Below are positions 16,089 to 26,210 of a stretch of 64,000 nt of DNA, one piece after another. Numbering within the stretch: position 1 is the stretch's first letter; each line of letters starts with the position of its first letter. A program made the translations under genes and the position numbers. Below the pieces are notes generated by a model. The model ran no database searches. It had not been told where the DNA came from and saw only the letters and a program-made list of their open reading frames with translations. This DNA is from Vulcanimicrobiota bacterium (lineage in GTDB: Bacteria > Vulcanimicrobiota > Vulcanimicrobiia > Vulcanimicrobiales > Vulcanimicrobiaceae), in the NCBI GenBank assembly GCA_013036095.1, contig JAAXCW010000004.1, positions 62,001-126,000 on the forward strand. The letters run 5' to 3'.

Positions 16089-17309
16089 TTAGCCGAGCGC
16101 TGCGATCGTCGGGAACTGCCCCTGCAGAATCGGCGCCGATGGGCGTCCGAGCCACCGCTCGAGCACGGTGGCGTAGACGCTGCGGAAATCCGTATCGAAC
16201 TTGAGGTTGCCCATGTTCGTATCGGAGAGATCCGGATAGGCGCCGTACATTCCGCCTTTGACGCCGCCGCCGATCAGAAAGAGCGGAGACGCTTCGCCGT
16301 GATCGGTTCCGCGGCTCGCGTTCTCCGCCGTGCGCCGTCCAAATTCCGAGAACGTCATGGTCAGCACGCGGTTGTCGTTGCCGTGCGCGCCCAAATCGTC
16401 GTAGAACGCTTTGATCGCGTCGGAAAACTCTCCAAGCAAACGGTCTTGCGTCGCTTTCTGGCCGACGTGCGTGTCAAAAGAGCCGTGCTGAACGTAGAGC
16501 ACGCGTGTTCCCAAGTTGCTGCCCACGATCTGCGCGGCCAGCGCTAAGCTGCGGCCGAGCGGCGTCGCCGGGTATGCGCCGGCCGATTTGTAGCCGGCGA
16601 TCAACTTCGGAAGCTCTTGCGAGCCCTTCTGCGCATGATCTTCGATCTCGGCGACGTGCGCGAGATAGGGCGAACTAAACGGCAGCCGGTTGTCGGTGAC
16701 CAGTTTGGTGTAGGTCGTGCTTGCCGAGTTGTTGCGGTCGCTGATCAATCCATAGCCGTTGATCTGCGCGATGGCGGGCACGTCGGTCTTTCCGGCAACC
16801 ATAACTTCCGGAAGCACCTGTGCGAGCGCCACGCCGTTGAAGAGGTTGTCCTTGGGAAGGTTGGCCTGATCCAAGTAGCGGCCGAGCCAGCCGGTGTGTT
16901 CGTATTTGTCCGGCGCGGCCGTCTGCCAAATTTCTGTCGAACGGAAATGCGAATGGTCGGGGTTGGGATAACCCACACTCTGCACGACCGCGATCATGCC
17001 CTTGTCGTACATCGATTTGAACGAACGCATCGTCGGATTGAAGCCGACCTTATCATTGATGGACAGCACGTCGTTGCGCGATACGCCGATCGTCGGACGC
17101 AGCTGATAGTATTGCGGGTTTGCAAAAGGCACGACGCAGTTCAGCCCGTCGTTTCCGCCTTGCAGATTGATCAGCACCAGGCAGCGGTTCGCGGCGCCCG
17201 GCAGTCCGGGCAGCGGACTCTGCGAGAGGGCCTGGGCGAAAACGTGCTGGGTATTCGCGACGACTGCAAGCCCGCTGAGCGTTCCGGCCAAAAAGTTTTT
17301 GCGTTTCAT
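16089..17309 (-). CDS. DUF1501 exported protein
   Basis: 406 aa with an export signal (KRKNFLAGTLSGLAVVANTQHVFAQ) that may use the Tat route, as is usual for DUF1501 although no twin arginine is visible (KRK instead). Family marks are CLVLINLQGGNDGLNCVVPF, DHSHFRSTEIWQTA and LTMTFSEFGRRTAENASRGTDHG, placing it in the alkaline-phosphatase superfamily clan. The function is unknown; it always pairs with DUF1800, as it does here nine bases downstream of that gene. Confidence 0.93.
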   Translation of the reverse strand: MKRKNFLAGTLSGLAVVANTQHVFAQALSQSPLPGLPGAANRCLVLINLQGGNDGLNCVVPFANPQYYQLRPTIGVSRNDVLSINDKVGFNPTMRSFKSMYDKGMIAVVQSVGYPNPDHSHFRSTEIWQTAAPDKYEHTGWLGRYLDQANLPKDNLFNGVALAQVLPEVMVAGKTDVPAIAQINGYGLISDRNNSASTTYTKLVTDNRLPFSSPYLAHVAEIEDHAQKGSQELPKLIAGYKSAGAYPATPLGRSLALAAQIVGSNLGTRVLYVQHGSFDTHVGQKATQDRLLGEFSDAIKAFYDDLGAHGNDNRVLTMTFSEFGRRTAENASRGTDHGEASPLFLIGGGVKGGMYGAYPDLSDTNMGNLKFDTDFRSVYATVLERWLGRPSAPILQGQFPTIAALG

Positions 17310-17317
17310 CGTTCCCC

Positions 17318-18811
17318 TCAGTTCAACTGGTAAGCCGGCATCGCCATCGTTAAATACGCGGCTCCGCGAATGCGTTCGGGATAGTTCTCGCCCGAGAGCA
17401 TGCCGAGCGCCGACGTACCGGCGCCGTTGAGATAATCGGTCAGTTGCGCGACGCCTTGCTCGGACGCGTCGCCGTGCAGAACGGTGGCGACCAGATCTTT
17501 CGCCGCCTGCGACGCCTTGAGCGGCATCTTCTGCATCCAGTCCACGCCGTCCATCATGGGCGAATTGACGATCGAAGCCAGGAAGTTTTCCCGCGCGATA
17601 ACGGTTTGGCTGGTCAGCCAGTTCGCGCCGCCCGGCCAGCCCGCAACGTTGGGCGGGTAGAACAGAATCTGTCCCATCTGCACCAGCGCGCGCTGCGCGC
17701 TGTCGTCCACTTGTTTTGCGCCCAGTGTTTTGTAGGTGCCGATCGCGAATTCTACCGGACTCTTGACCAGCGCGCGGTAAGCGCGGCTCGAATAGAAGAC
17801 ATTGCTGCGCAATAGCGTCGACATGACCGGCTTGATATTGAAGTCGTTCTTGCGGATCAGTTTGGCGACCGCATCGACGAGTTGAGCCTCGGGGCCGTTG
17901 TAGACGAAGAAGTTCAGCAAACTATTGGCAAAGAACGTCGCGCTGGCAGGCTGCTTGAAGATGATGTCCACGATGTCGCGGCCGCCCCAGTTGCCGGTCT
18001 GTCCGAGGAATGTCTTGCTCCCCTGGTCGTGACGGGACGCAACGAACTGCACGTCGCCAACGCGAGGCCGGAGCACCCACCCTGTCCATGCGCGCGCCGA
18101 TTCGCGCACGTCCTGTTCGGTATAGTTGCCGACGCCGAGCGTAAAGAGCTCCATCAGCTCGCGCGCGTAGTTTTCATTAGGATGCTGCGGATCGCTGCGC
18201 GCGTTGTCCAGATAGATCATCATCGCCGGATCGATCGAGACTTGCCACGTCAATTCGCGCAGGTTGCCGAGTGCGTTGGTGCGGAAAAGTTGGTTCTGAT
18301 TGTAGACCATGCCCGGCGAAACGCCTTTTTGAATTGCCGCCGACGTGAAGTGTCCGTGAAAGTACAGCGCCATCTTCTCTTGCAGCGGCGCGGGCGTCGC
18401 GAGCATGCGGTTGAGCCACCAGCGCTGCAGCGCAATGATCGACTGCCGCTCGTGCTGACGCACGTCTTGGCCGATCTTGCGCTTGGTCATGTCGTCGAGT
18501 GTGGCCGGCCGCATGCCCTGCTGCACGTACTGCATCAGCGCGGTGCGCGGATCGTACAAATCGCCGGGCGCGGGCAAGCTATCGGTAGGCGGAAAATTGA
18601 TCAGCGCATCGACGGCGGCGTGGACGTCCATGCTTCCGTATTTGGCCGCCTCATCTGGCGAGGAGCCGAATCCGGCGCGGCGCAGAAGATGCGCCGCCAA
18701 ACGGGAGTTCCACGCTCCCTTATAAGGAGCCAGCGCGGTCGCGGCGTCGAGTTGACCCGCCGGACGGTAAATGCCGGCGACGTCGGTGCGGGGCGTTAAC
18801 GCGGTAGCCAT
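17318..18811 (-). CDS. DUF1800 family protein
   Basis: 497 aa. Family blocks include LAAHLLRRAGFGSSPDEAAKY near the N-terminus, FHGHFTSAAIQKG, NENYARELMELFTLGVGNYTEQDVRESARAWTGW (its core is NYARELMELFTLG) and FYPPNVAGWPGGANWL. No clear signal peptide is seen. DUF1800/DUF1501 pairs are widespread in environmental bacteria; their role is undetermined. ATG 18811 has GGGAG just upstream; an in-frame GTG three codons earlier (18820) is an alternative. Divergent from the acyl-CoA carboxylase gene. Confidence 0.92.
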   Translation of the reverse strand: MATALTPRTDVAGIYRPAGQLDAATALAPYKGAWNSRLAAHLLRRAGFGSSPDEAAKYGSMDVHAAVDALINFPPTDSLPAPGDLYDPRTALMQYVQQGMRPATLDDMTKRKIGQDVRQHERQSIIALQRWWLNRMLATPAPLQEKMALYFHGHFTSAAIQKGVSPGMVYNQNQLFRTNALGNLRELTWQVSIDPAMMIYLDNARSDPQHPNENYARELMELFTLGVGNYTEQDVRESARAWTGWVLRPRVGDVQFVASRHDQGSKTFLGQTGNWGGRDIVDIIFKQPASATFFANSLLNFFVYNGPEAQLVDAVAKLIRKNDFNIKPVMSTLLRSNVFYSSRAYRALVKSPVEFAIGTYKTLGAKQVDDSAQRALVQMGQILFYPPNVAGWPGGANWLTSQTVIARENFLASIVNSPMMDGVDWMQKMPLKASQAAKDLVATVLHGDASEQGVAQLTDYLNGAGTSALGMLSGENYPERIRGAAYLTMAMPAYQLN

Positions 18812-18901
18812 ATCTCCCACATTGTAGCGGATGAACGCCGCGACGGGGTTAAAGGTTGCTTGGAAACGGGGTTAATCCGCGTTTAACGAAAGCGCGCTCG
18901 C

Positions 18902-20485
<1,584 letters not shown>

Positions 20486-20487
20486 CG

Positions 20488-21060
20488 ATGTCTCCTGAGT
20501 GGCTGACTGCGATCGGAACGCTCGGCACGTTCGTCGTCATCGCGGCGTCGGCGGCGGCGGCACTCTTCCAACTGCGCCACATGCGCGGTAGCAACCAAAT
20601 CGTCGCGCTGACCGAATGCCGTGAAACGCTCGAGTCGCCGGAATTCGGAGAAGCTCAGAATTTCGTCTCGTTCGAGCTGCCCAAGCGCCTGAATGATCCG
20701 GCCGAGCGCGCGAAAATTTCCCAGATTCCCTTCCCCGGTGAGTATAAGCAGATCGGAACGGTCGCCAATTTTTTTGAAAGCATGGGGATGTTCGTCAAGA
20801 AGGGGATTATCGACCAGGAGCTCGCGTGCGATTTTTGGTGCTGGAGTGTCGTGCGCAATTGGACGGCACTTGCGCCCGTCATTACCTATGTGCGGCAAAA
20901 GATCGGCGTGCCGGCGCTTTGGGAAAATTTCGAGTACATGGCCGTACTTTCTGACGACTACTTGCGAGCGCATCCCGGCGGCAACTTCCCTGCGAGCAAA
21001 AGGCGCATGCCGCAGGACAATTCGCTCATGGATTTGATCGGAAACCGCAATGACGCCTGA
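20488..21060 (+). CDS. DUF4760-like membrane-anchored protein, paralogue 1 of 3
   Basis: 190 aa. Begins SPEWLTAIGTLGTFVVIAASA, a single N-terminal membrane helix, followed by QLRHMRGSNQIVALTECRETLES, a central FFESMGMFVKKGIID and a FEYMA element near the C-terminus. The pattern of N-terminal helix plus alpha-helical domain resembles DUF4760 proteins of unknown function. It starts two bases after the carboxylase stop and overlaps the next paralogue by 11 bases. No enzymatic motif is seen. Confidence 0.75.
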   Translation: MSPEWLTAIGTLGTFVVIAASAAAALFQLRHMRGSNQIVALTECRETLESPEFGEAQNFVSFELPKRLNDPAERAKISQIPFPGEYKQIGTVANFFESMGMFVKKGIIDQELACDFWCWSVVRNWTALAPVITYVRQKIGVPALWENFEYMAVLSDDYLRAHPGGNFPASKRRMPQDNSLMDLIGNRNDA

Positions 21061-21628
21061 GTGGCTGACCGCGTTCGGAACGCTCGGTACGTTCGTCGTC
21101 ATCGCCGCTTCAGCAATGGCCGCATTAATGCAACTGCGCCACATGCGCAGCGGCAATCAAATTGCGGCGCTCACGGAAATACGTGAAACGATGGAATCAA
21201 CGGATTTTCGGCAAGCTCTCCGATGGACTGCGCACGAGCTTCCCCGGCTGCTGGAGGAGCCCCGTATCCGAGCCCTGATCGCGAACCCCGGGCCGCTATC
21301 GCCCGAACTGGAACAAGCTCGCACGGTTGCAAATTTCTTCGAGACCACGGGCGCCGCCGTGCGCCACGGATTCATCGACCGCCGAATAGCTTGCGATCTT
21401 TGGGGTTACGTCGTGATTCGAAACTGGACCGTGCTATCGGCTTTCATCGCGAACCGGCGCGCGGCCGTCGACCCAAACCTCTTCGAACACTTCGAATATC
21501 TCGCCGTGATTTCGCGGCACTGGACTGCCGAACACCGCGACGGCACATATCCAAAGGATTTGGAACGCATGCCGCTTCCGGAGCCCTGGACGATCGACCG
21601 GAAGGATGAATCATCGCGTGTCTCCTGA
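21050..21628 (+). CDS. DUF4760-like membrane-anchored protein, paralogue 2 of 3
   Basis: 192 aa. Same plan as its neighbours: TPEWLTAFGTLGTFVVIAASAM helix, ALMQLRHMRSGNQIAALTEIRETMES, VANFFETTGAAVRHGFIDRRIACDLWGY and HFEYLAVISRHW. The N-terminal 45 residues are nearly identical among the three copies, while the rest has diverged, so the duplication is old but the anchor and first helix are constrained. Overlaps both neighbours. Confidence 0.75.
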   Translation: MTPEWLTAFGTLGTFVVIAASAMAALMQLRHMRSGNQIAALTEIRETMESTDFRQALRWTAHELPRLLEEPRIRALIANPGPLSPELEQARTVANFFETTGAAVRHGFIDRRIACDLWGYVVIRNWTVLSAFIANRRAAVDPNLFEHFEYLAVISRHWTAEHRDGTYPKDLERMPLPEPWTIDRKDESSRVS

Positions 21629-22157
21629 GTGGCTGACGGCGTTCGGAACGCTCGGAACATTCGTCGTGATCGCCGCGTCGGCAATCGCAGCATTGCTGCA
21701 ACTGCGCCACATGCGCGGCGGCAATCAAATCGTGGCGCTCACCGAATGCCGTGAAAAACTCGAGTCCGATGAATTTCAGGTTGCCCGGCGCTTTATCACG
21801 GTCGAGCTGCCGGCACTGTTACAGGATGCCGAGCTGCGGCGAAAATTTCAATCCGAGCCCACCACGCCGCCCGAACTACGCCCGGCGGTGAACGTGGCGA
21901 ATTTTTTTGAATCCATGGGCGCGTTCGTTCGTTTTGGCATCATCGACCGTACCATCGCATGCAGTCTTTGGTGCGGCGTCGTCGCCGGTTCGTGGAATCA
22001 ACTTCTGCCGATGATTCGCCTGCGCAGGACACGAGATCCGGCGGTGTGGGAGTTTTTCGAATATCTGGCCGCGATTTGCACTGAATTCATGCGTGAACAC
22101 CCCTCCACATATCCGCGCGGTGCGCCGCGCATGAACGTCGGGGAAGACCCGGGCTAG
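21618..22157 (+). CDS. DUF4760-like membrane-anchored protein, paralogue 3 of 3
   Basis: About 179 aa. Starts VSPEWLTAFGTLGTFVVIAASA if GTG 21618 is used, which aligns exactly with the starts of the other two copies; ATG 21606 four codons upstream is an alternative but has its ribosome site directly abutting it. The rest follows the family plan (VANFFESMGAFVRFGIIDRTIACSLWCG, FFEYLAAIC). The stop overlaps the convergent lipoprotein gene by four bases. Confidence 0.72.
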   Translation: MSPEWLTAFGTLGTFVVIAASAIAALLQLRHMRGGNQIVALTECREKLESDEFQVARRFITVELPALLQDAELRRKFQSEPTTPPELRPAVNVANFFESMGAFVRFGIIDRTIACSLWCGVVAGSWNQLLPMIRLRRTRDPAVWEFFEYLAAICTEFMREHPSTYPRGAPRMNVGEDPG

Positions 22158-22858
22158 TGGACGCTGTTATCTATTTTGAAGTAGTTCGGGGTGACGCTCC
22201 AACCGCGGATCGTTCCCGAGTTCGTCAGTTTCGCAGTGGCTTTTGGTTTGGTGGGGCAGCACATCGCCGCTTTCGGACCGTAGTATGGGCCGGTGAGCTG
22301 CACGGCTTGCATCTGGCCGTACTTGACAAGTGACGCCTGCAGATCGCAGCCGTTTTGGACGGCTGTGCGCACGCGCGGTTTCATAGACGAGCCGGCGCCG
22401 AAGACTGCCACGGTTGAACCGCCGCAGTCGGCGGCGAACTCGTGCACTTGAACGACCGCATCCTGTATGCCCGCCTGCTCGAGCTCTCCCGTGCCGACGA
22501 TCTTGACCGACTGCACCGGAAAGTAGAGCTGCGCCCCGCGCGCCTTCGTAACTTTCGAAAGCAACGTCGTGCCGGCGCCCGGCGTACGATAGGCCAGAGT
22601 CCATCCGTTGGCGGCCGGCGCATAGACGGAGATGTACCATTGATACGCCGGCTGTTTGCCGTTTTGTCTGCCAACGGCGACTCGGCTGGAAACAACGTGC
22701 CACTTTGAGTTCATGGCCTCGCCGGAAAGATAAGAGACCACGTCTTGCACGACCCTCCCCGGCGGCGGATTAGTATATTTGGGCGCCTGCATCGCGGCGC
22801 TCGCGCTCGCGCAGCCGGCCAGCAACACCAAAGAAAGCCCGGTGAGAACTAGCTTCAT
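22154..22858 (-). CDS. lipoprotein of unknown function
   Basis: 234 aa with a clear lipobox LVLLAGCASA near residue 15. The mature part contains PPPGRVVQDVVSYLSGEAMNSKWHVVSSRVAVGRQ and two cysteine pairs (ADCGG, MCCP) that may form disulfides outside the cytoplasm. No family recognised. AAGGAG lies nine bases before ATG 22858; the TTG codon before it is a weaker alternative. Confidence 0.7.
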   Translation of the reverse strand: MKLVLTGLSLVLLAGCASASAAMQAPKYTNPPPGRVVQDVVSYLSGEAMNSKWHVVSSRVAVGRQNGKQPAYQWYISVYAPAANGWTLAYRTPGAGTTLLSKVTKARGAQLYFPVQSVKIVGTGELEQAGIQDAVVQVHEFAADCGGSTVAVFGAGSSMKPRVRTAVQNGCDLQASLVKYGQMQAVQLTGPYYGPKAAMCCPTKPKATAKLTNSGTIRGWSVTPNYFKIDNSVH

Positions 22859-22929
22859 CAAAAACGACTCCTTCCGAGAGTAGACCGGCCGGGTTCAACC
22901 AACCGTTCGAGTGCTCCCTTAAGGCAACA

Positions 22930-23670
22930 TTAGATACCGGCATACCATTGGTAGCCCTGGTCTTCCCAATAGCCGCCCTTGCCGGCGAAGAGGTGAGCGA
23001 GCGATGGAACCACGGCAATGTGGCGCACCCATTTCGCGCTCTTGTAACCCAGCTGAGTCGGGATCTTCAGGCGGACCGGTGCGCCGCGATTGGGAGCGAT
23101 CGGTGCGCCGTTCTGTCGCAGCGCCAGCAGCGTTTGCGGATGCAGCGCTTGCGAAAAGTCGAGGCTTTCATAGTAGGGGACGCCGTTGGCGTCACGGTCA
23201 AACGTGTGAAAAACGACGAAACCCGCTCCGCTGCGCGGCCTTGCCGCTGCGAGAACATCGCGAAGCGCGACGCCGCTCCACTGCGCGATCGCGCTCCAGC
23301 CTTCCACGCAGTCATGACGCGTAATTTGGGTGGTTTGCGGCATCGCATTCAGCTGCACGAGCGAAAGCGAAAGCGGCCGCTCGACCATGCCGTCGACGGC
23401 CAAACGAAATGAAGCGTAAGCGTTGCGGACCAGATGAGCGTATGCTGCGTCAGCGGGCGTATCAAACGAGTTAATCGGAAACTCCCGGGAAATGTCGCCC
23501 GCAGAATATTCGCGCGCCAAACCGTGAGTGCCAATCAGTGCCAAATCGAGGGTTTCGCCCGCACCCAGAATGGAGCGTACTCCGTCGTTCTCGGTGAGTT
23601 TGGTTCCGGCCACGCCGCATCCGGTCAGCGCCGCGGAAAGGCTCGTCGCGAGAAAGAGTTTGCGCTTCAT
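22930..23670 (-). CDS. exported molybdopterin-dependent oxidoreductase (sulfite-oxidase fold)
   Basis: 246 aa from ATG 23670, with a signal/lipobox-like start KRKLFLATSLSAALTGCGVAG. The Moco domain shows the catalytic cysteine in ITRHDCVEGWSAIAQWSGV, then YYESLDFSQALHPQTLLALRQNGAP and the RGAPVRL, GYKSAKWV elements of the sulfite oxidase/MsrP family. It lacks the dimerisation domain, as in MsrP. Its start overlaps the cytochrome b gene stop (ATGA), so the two likely form a periplasmic oxidoreductase with a membrane electron partner. Substrate not known. Confidence 0.88.
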   Translation of the reverse strand: MKRKLFLATSLSAALTGCGVAGTKLTENDGVRSILGAGETLDLALIGTHGLAREYSAGDISREFPINSFDTPADAAYAHLVRNAYASFRLAVDGMVERPLSLSLVQLNAMPQTTQITRHDCVEGWSAIAQWSGVALRDVLAAARPRSGAGFVVFHTFDRDANGVPYYESLDFSQALHPQTLLALRQNGAPIAPNRGAPVRLKIPTQLGYKSAKWVRHIAVVPSLAHLFAGKGGYWEDQGYQWYAGI

Positions 23671-24470
23671 ACGCCCACTCCATCGTGCGCGCCGAGTTTG
23701 TAGCGCCCGGTGATCATGGAGACGAGGTGATTGCGCAGGCCCGTAGTGGCCACGAGTATCACGTGCATCGCGAAAAAGCCGCAGAGCGCAAGCATCAGCA
23801 CGAAATGCCATAAGCGCGCGAACTGACGGCCGCCGAACATGACGGTCACCCAGGGAAATGTCGCGTCAAAGCTGGGCGAAAGCGCTAAGCCGCTCAGGAC
23901 GATGAGCGGAGCAAAAACGAAAAGCACGAGCGAATACGCGAGTTTTTGCAGCGGATTGTATTTTCCGTGAAACGGCGGCTCTTTGCGCAAGCGCAAGTAA
24001 TAGAGCTGCATGGGCAACAGCTTGGGAACGTCCGACGGCCGCAGAACGAGCTCGCGCAGATCGTGCCGCGCGAATCCCCAGACCAGATATGCTAACCCGC
24101 AAAACACCATGACCCAAGCAAAAAAGAGATGCCAGGTTCGGCCATCGGCGAGATCTTGGTACGACGGAATCGTGATCCAGCCCGGAAAGGCGCGTCCGGT
24201 CTTTGCGCCCATCCCATCGTCGGTCCAGCCCAGCCACCCCGTCGTCGTGAAAACATGGCCGAAAATCACGGTCGCCCCGACGTTATCCGAGGGCGCGTAA
24301 ATTTGCAGGACGCGCCGCGCCGGGTCGGTTTTATCCGACGCGTCCAGGTAGGGCGCCGCGTTAAAGATCTGCAGACCGCTGCTTACTAGGGCCAGAAACG
24401 CGATAAAAAAAAGCCAGTGCGTCAATCGCGTCACGCCCGAATGCCGGTAGACCGTTTTTCCCGTTTCCAT
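23667..24470 (-). CDS. cytochrome b561-type membrane subunit
   Basis: 267 aa with four to five transmembrane segments. Histidines fit heme b ligation: RLTHWLFFIAFLAL (segment 1), FGHVF, WHLFFAWVMVF, LWHFVLMLAL and FFAMHVILVATTG. This is the cytochrome b/b6 fold used by Ni-Fe hydrogenases, formate dehydrogenases and Moco oxidoreductases to exchange electrons with quinone. Co-transcription with the molybdopterin oxidoreductase indicates it is that enzyme's membrane partner. Confidence 0.88.
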   Translation of the reverse strand: METGKTVYRHSGVTRLTHWLFFIAFLALVSSGLQIFNAAPYLDASDKTDPARRVLQIYAPSDNVGATVIFGHVFTTTGWLGWTDDGMGAKTGRAFPGWITIPSYQDLADGRTWHLFFAWVMVFCGLAYLVWGFARHDLRELVLRPSDVPKLLPMQLYYLRLRKEPPFHGKYNPLQKLAYSLVLFVFAPLIVLSGLALSPSFDATFPWVTVMFGGRQFARLWHFVLMLALCGFFAMHVILVATTGLRNHLVSMITGRYKLGAHDGVGV

Positions 24471-24528
24471 GCCTTATGATACTAACGCAGGCGAGGCCGC
24501 GACGGATGAGAGCGAGAAGCGGATGTGC

Positions 24529-25305
24529 ATGTCCGAAGTCCTTCGCCGCGACGCCGGCGGCCCGGTCGCGCACGTCCGTCTGAACCGGCCCGAAGTTCGC
24601 AACGCATTGGATAGCGATTTGATCGAGCAGCTGCGTTCCACCTTCGAACGCTTGTCGGCCGATCCGGGCGTGCGGATGATCGTGCTCTCGGGCGACGGGA
24701 AGGCGTTCTGCGGAGGCGCCGATGTGGCGATGATGCGCGAATCGCTCGATCTCACGCACGAAGAAAACGTCGCGAGCGCGCGCGCGCTTTCGGCGATGTT
24801 TCGCGCGATCGACGCGTGTCCGAAGCCGGTCATTGCAAAGATTCATGGGGCGGCGCTCGGCGGCGGTGCGGGCCTGGTTGCGGTTTGCGACATCGCAATC
24901 GCTGCGTCCGATGCGGTTTTCGGATTTACCGAGGTCAAGCTCGGAATCATTCCGGCGGTCATCTCGCCGTTCGTGCTTGCAAAAATCGGCGCGTCGCACG
25001 CACGCGCGCTCTTTCTGACCGGCGAGCGCTTCGATGCGAAACGCGCGCAAGCAATCGGGCTGGTGCACGAGGTCGTCGTTTCCGATACGCTGGACGTCGC
25101 TATCGAACGCGTCGTGAACGAGGTGTTGAGCGCAGGCCCCAAAGCGATCGCCGCAGTGAAGCAGCTGATCCCCCGCGTGCGCGAAACGCCTTACGACCAA
25201 ACGCTCGAGCTGACCGCTGCGGCAACCGCCGCGCAGCGCGTCTCGGACGAAGGGCAAGAAGGTTTGCGCGCATTTCTCGAGCGCCGTCCGCCCAGCTGGA
25301 AATGA
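24529..25305 (+). CDS. enoyl-CoA hydratase family, probably methylglutaconyl-CoA hydratase
   Basis: 258 aa crotonase. VRLNRPEVRNALDSDLI, DGKAFCGGADVAMM (oxyanion hole), KIHGAALGGGAGLVAVCDI (second oxyanion loop and catalytic region), FGFTEVKLGIIPAVISPFV. The frame is open to 24469, but a normal crotonase start is MSEVLRRDAGGPV at ATG 24529 with GAGAAG upstream. ATGA overlap with HMG-CoA lyase and the nearby MCC beta gene make methylglutaconyl-CoA hydratase (LiuC) the best assignment; the exact substrate is inferred from context. Confidence 0.88.
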   Translation: MSEVLRRDAGGPVAHVRLNRPEVRNALDSDLIEQLRSTFERLSADPGVRMIVLSGDGKAFCGGADVAMMRESLDLTHEENVASARALSAMFRAIDACPKPVIAKIHGAALGGGAGLVAVCDIAIAASDAVFGFTEVKLGIIPAVISPFVLAKIGASHARALFLTGERFDAKRAQAIGLVHEVVVSDTLDVAIERVVNEVLSAGPKAIAAVKQLIPRVRETPYDQTLELTAAATAAQRVSDEGQEGLRAFLERRPPSWK

Positions 25306-26210
25306 GTATCCCCCAATTTGTACGCGTCTGCGAGATGGGCGCGCGCGACGGCCTCCAGAACGAACACGCGGTCGTTTCGACAGACGACAAAGTGCGCTAC
25401 ATCGATCTCTTGAGCGAAACGGGCCTAACGCTGATCGAAGCGACGTCGTTCGTGAGCCCCAAAGCCATTCCGCAACTCGCCGACGCCGCCGACGTTTTTT
25501 CGCGGATACACAAAAAGCCGGGCGTGCGTTACCCCGTGCTCACGCCGAACGTGCGCGGGCTGGAACGCGCAAAGAAAGCCGGCGCGAATGCAATTGCGGT
25601 TTTTACCGCGGCGTCGGAAGAGTTTACCAAACGGAATATCAACATGACGATCGACGAGTCGATCGAAACGTTCCGCGACGTCGTGCGCAACGCACGAGAA
25701 AACGCGTTCTGGGTGCGCGGATATGTCTCGACCGCGTTCGGCTCGCCGTTCGGCGACAAGATTCTGCCCTCTGCGGTGCTCGACGTCACGCGCAGGCTGT
25801 TCGATTTGGGTTGCGACGAAGTCTCAATCGGCGACACGATCGGCGTCGGCGTTCCGAGCCAGGTTGACGAACTCGTTCCGCTGCTGCTGCGGGAGTGCGA
25901 CATCGATAAGGTCGCCTTCCACTTCCACGACACGCGCGGCACAGCGCTCGCGAACGTTTACGCGGCGCTGCAGCATGGCATCGCGATTTTCGACTCAAGC
26001 AGCGGCGGACTCGGCGGCTGTCCGTACGCGCCGGGCGCAACCGGCAATCTTGGAACCGAAGATCTCCTGTACATGCTGCACGGCATGGGCATCGAAACCG
26101 GCGTCAGTCTCGATAAGGTGCGCGCGGCTTCGCGTTTTATCGCCGGCGTGCTCGGGCACGAGCTCACGAGCAAGGCGTTTCAAGCCCTAGAAAGATCGGT
26201 TGCACCATGA
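25302..26210 (+). CDS. hydroxymethylglutaryl-CoA lyase
   Basis: 302 aa TIM barrel that splits HMG-CoA into acetoacetate and acetyl-CoA, the final step of leucine breakdown. CEMGARDGLQNE carries the catalytic Arg and metal Asp; IEATSFVSPKAIPQLADA, GYVSTAFGSPFG, VSIGDTIGVG, the metal histidines in FHFHDTRG, and the catalytic-cysteine loop GLGGCPYAPGATGN are all intact. Start overlaps the hydratase stop (ATGA), and its end overlaps the amidohydrolase start in the same way. Confidence 0.95.
   Translation: MSIPQFVRVCEMGARDGLQNEHAVVSTDDKVRYIDLLSETGLTLIEATSFVSPKAIPQLADAADVFSRIHKKPGVRYPVLTPNVRGLERAKKAGANAIAVFTAASEEFTKRNINMTIDESIETFRDVVRNARENAFWVRGYVSTAFGSPFGDKILPSAVLDVTRRLFDLGCDEVSIGDTIGVGVPSQVDELVPLLLRECDIDKVAFHFHDTRGTALANVYAALQHGIAIFDSSSGGLGGCPYAPGATGNLGTEDLLYMLHGMGIETGVSLDKVRAASRFIAGVLGHELTSKAFQALERSVAP

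Noticed and set aside
24468-24471. A third shared-CATG divergent start between cytochrome b and the crotonase
   Set aside because: The crotonase family start and a ribosome site fit ATG 24529, 60 bases downstream, so the overlap is not needed.
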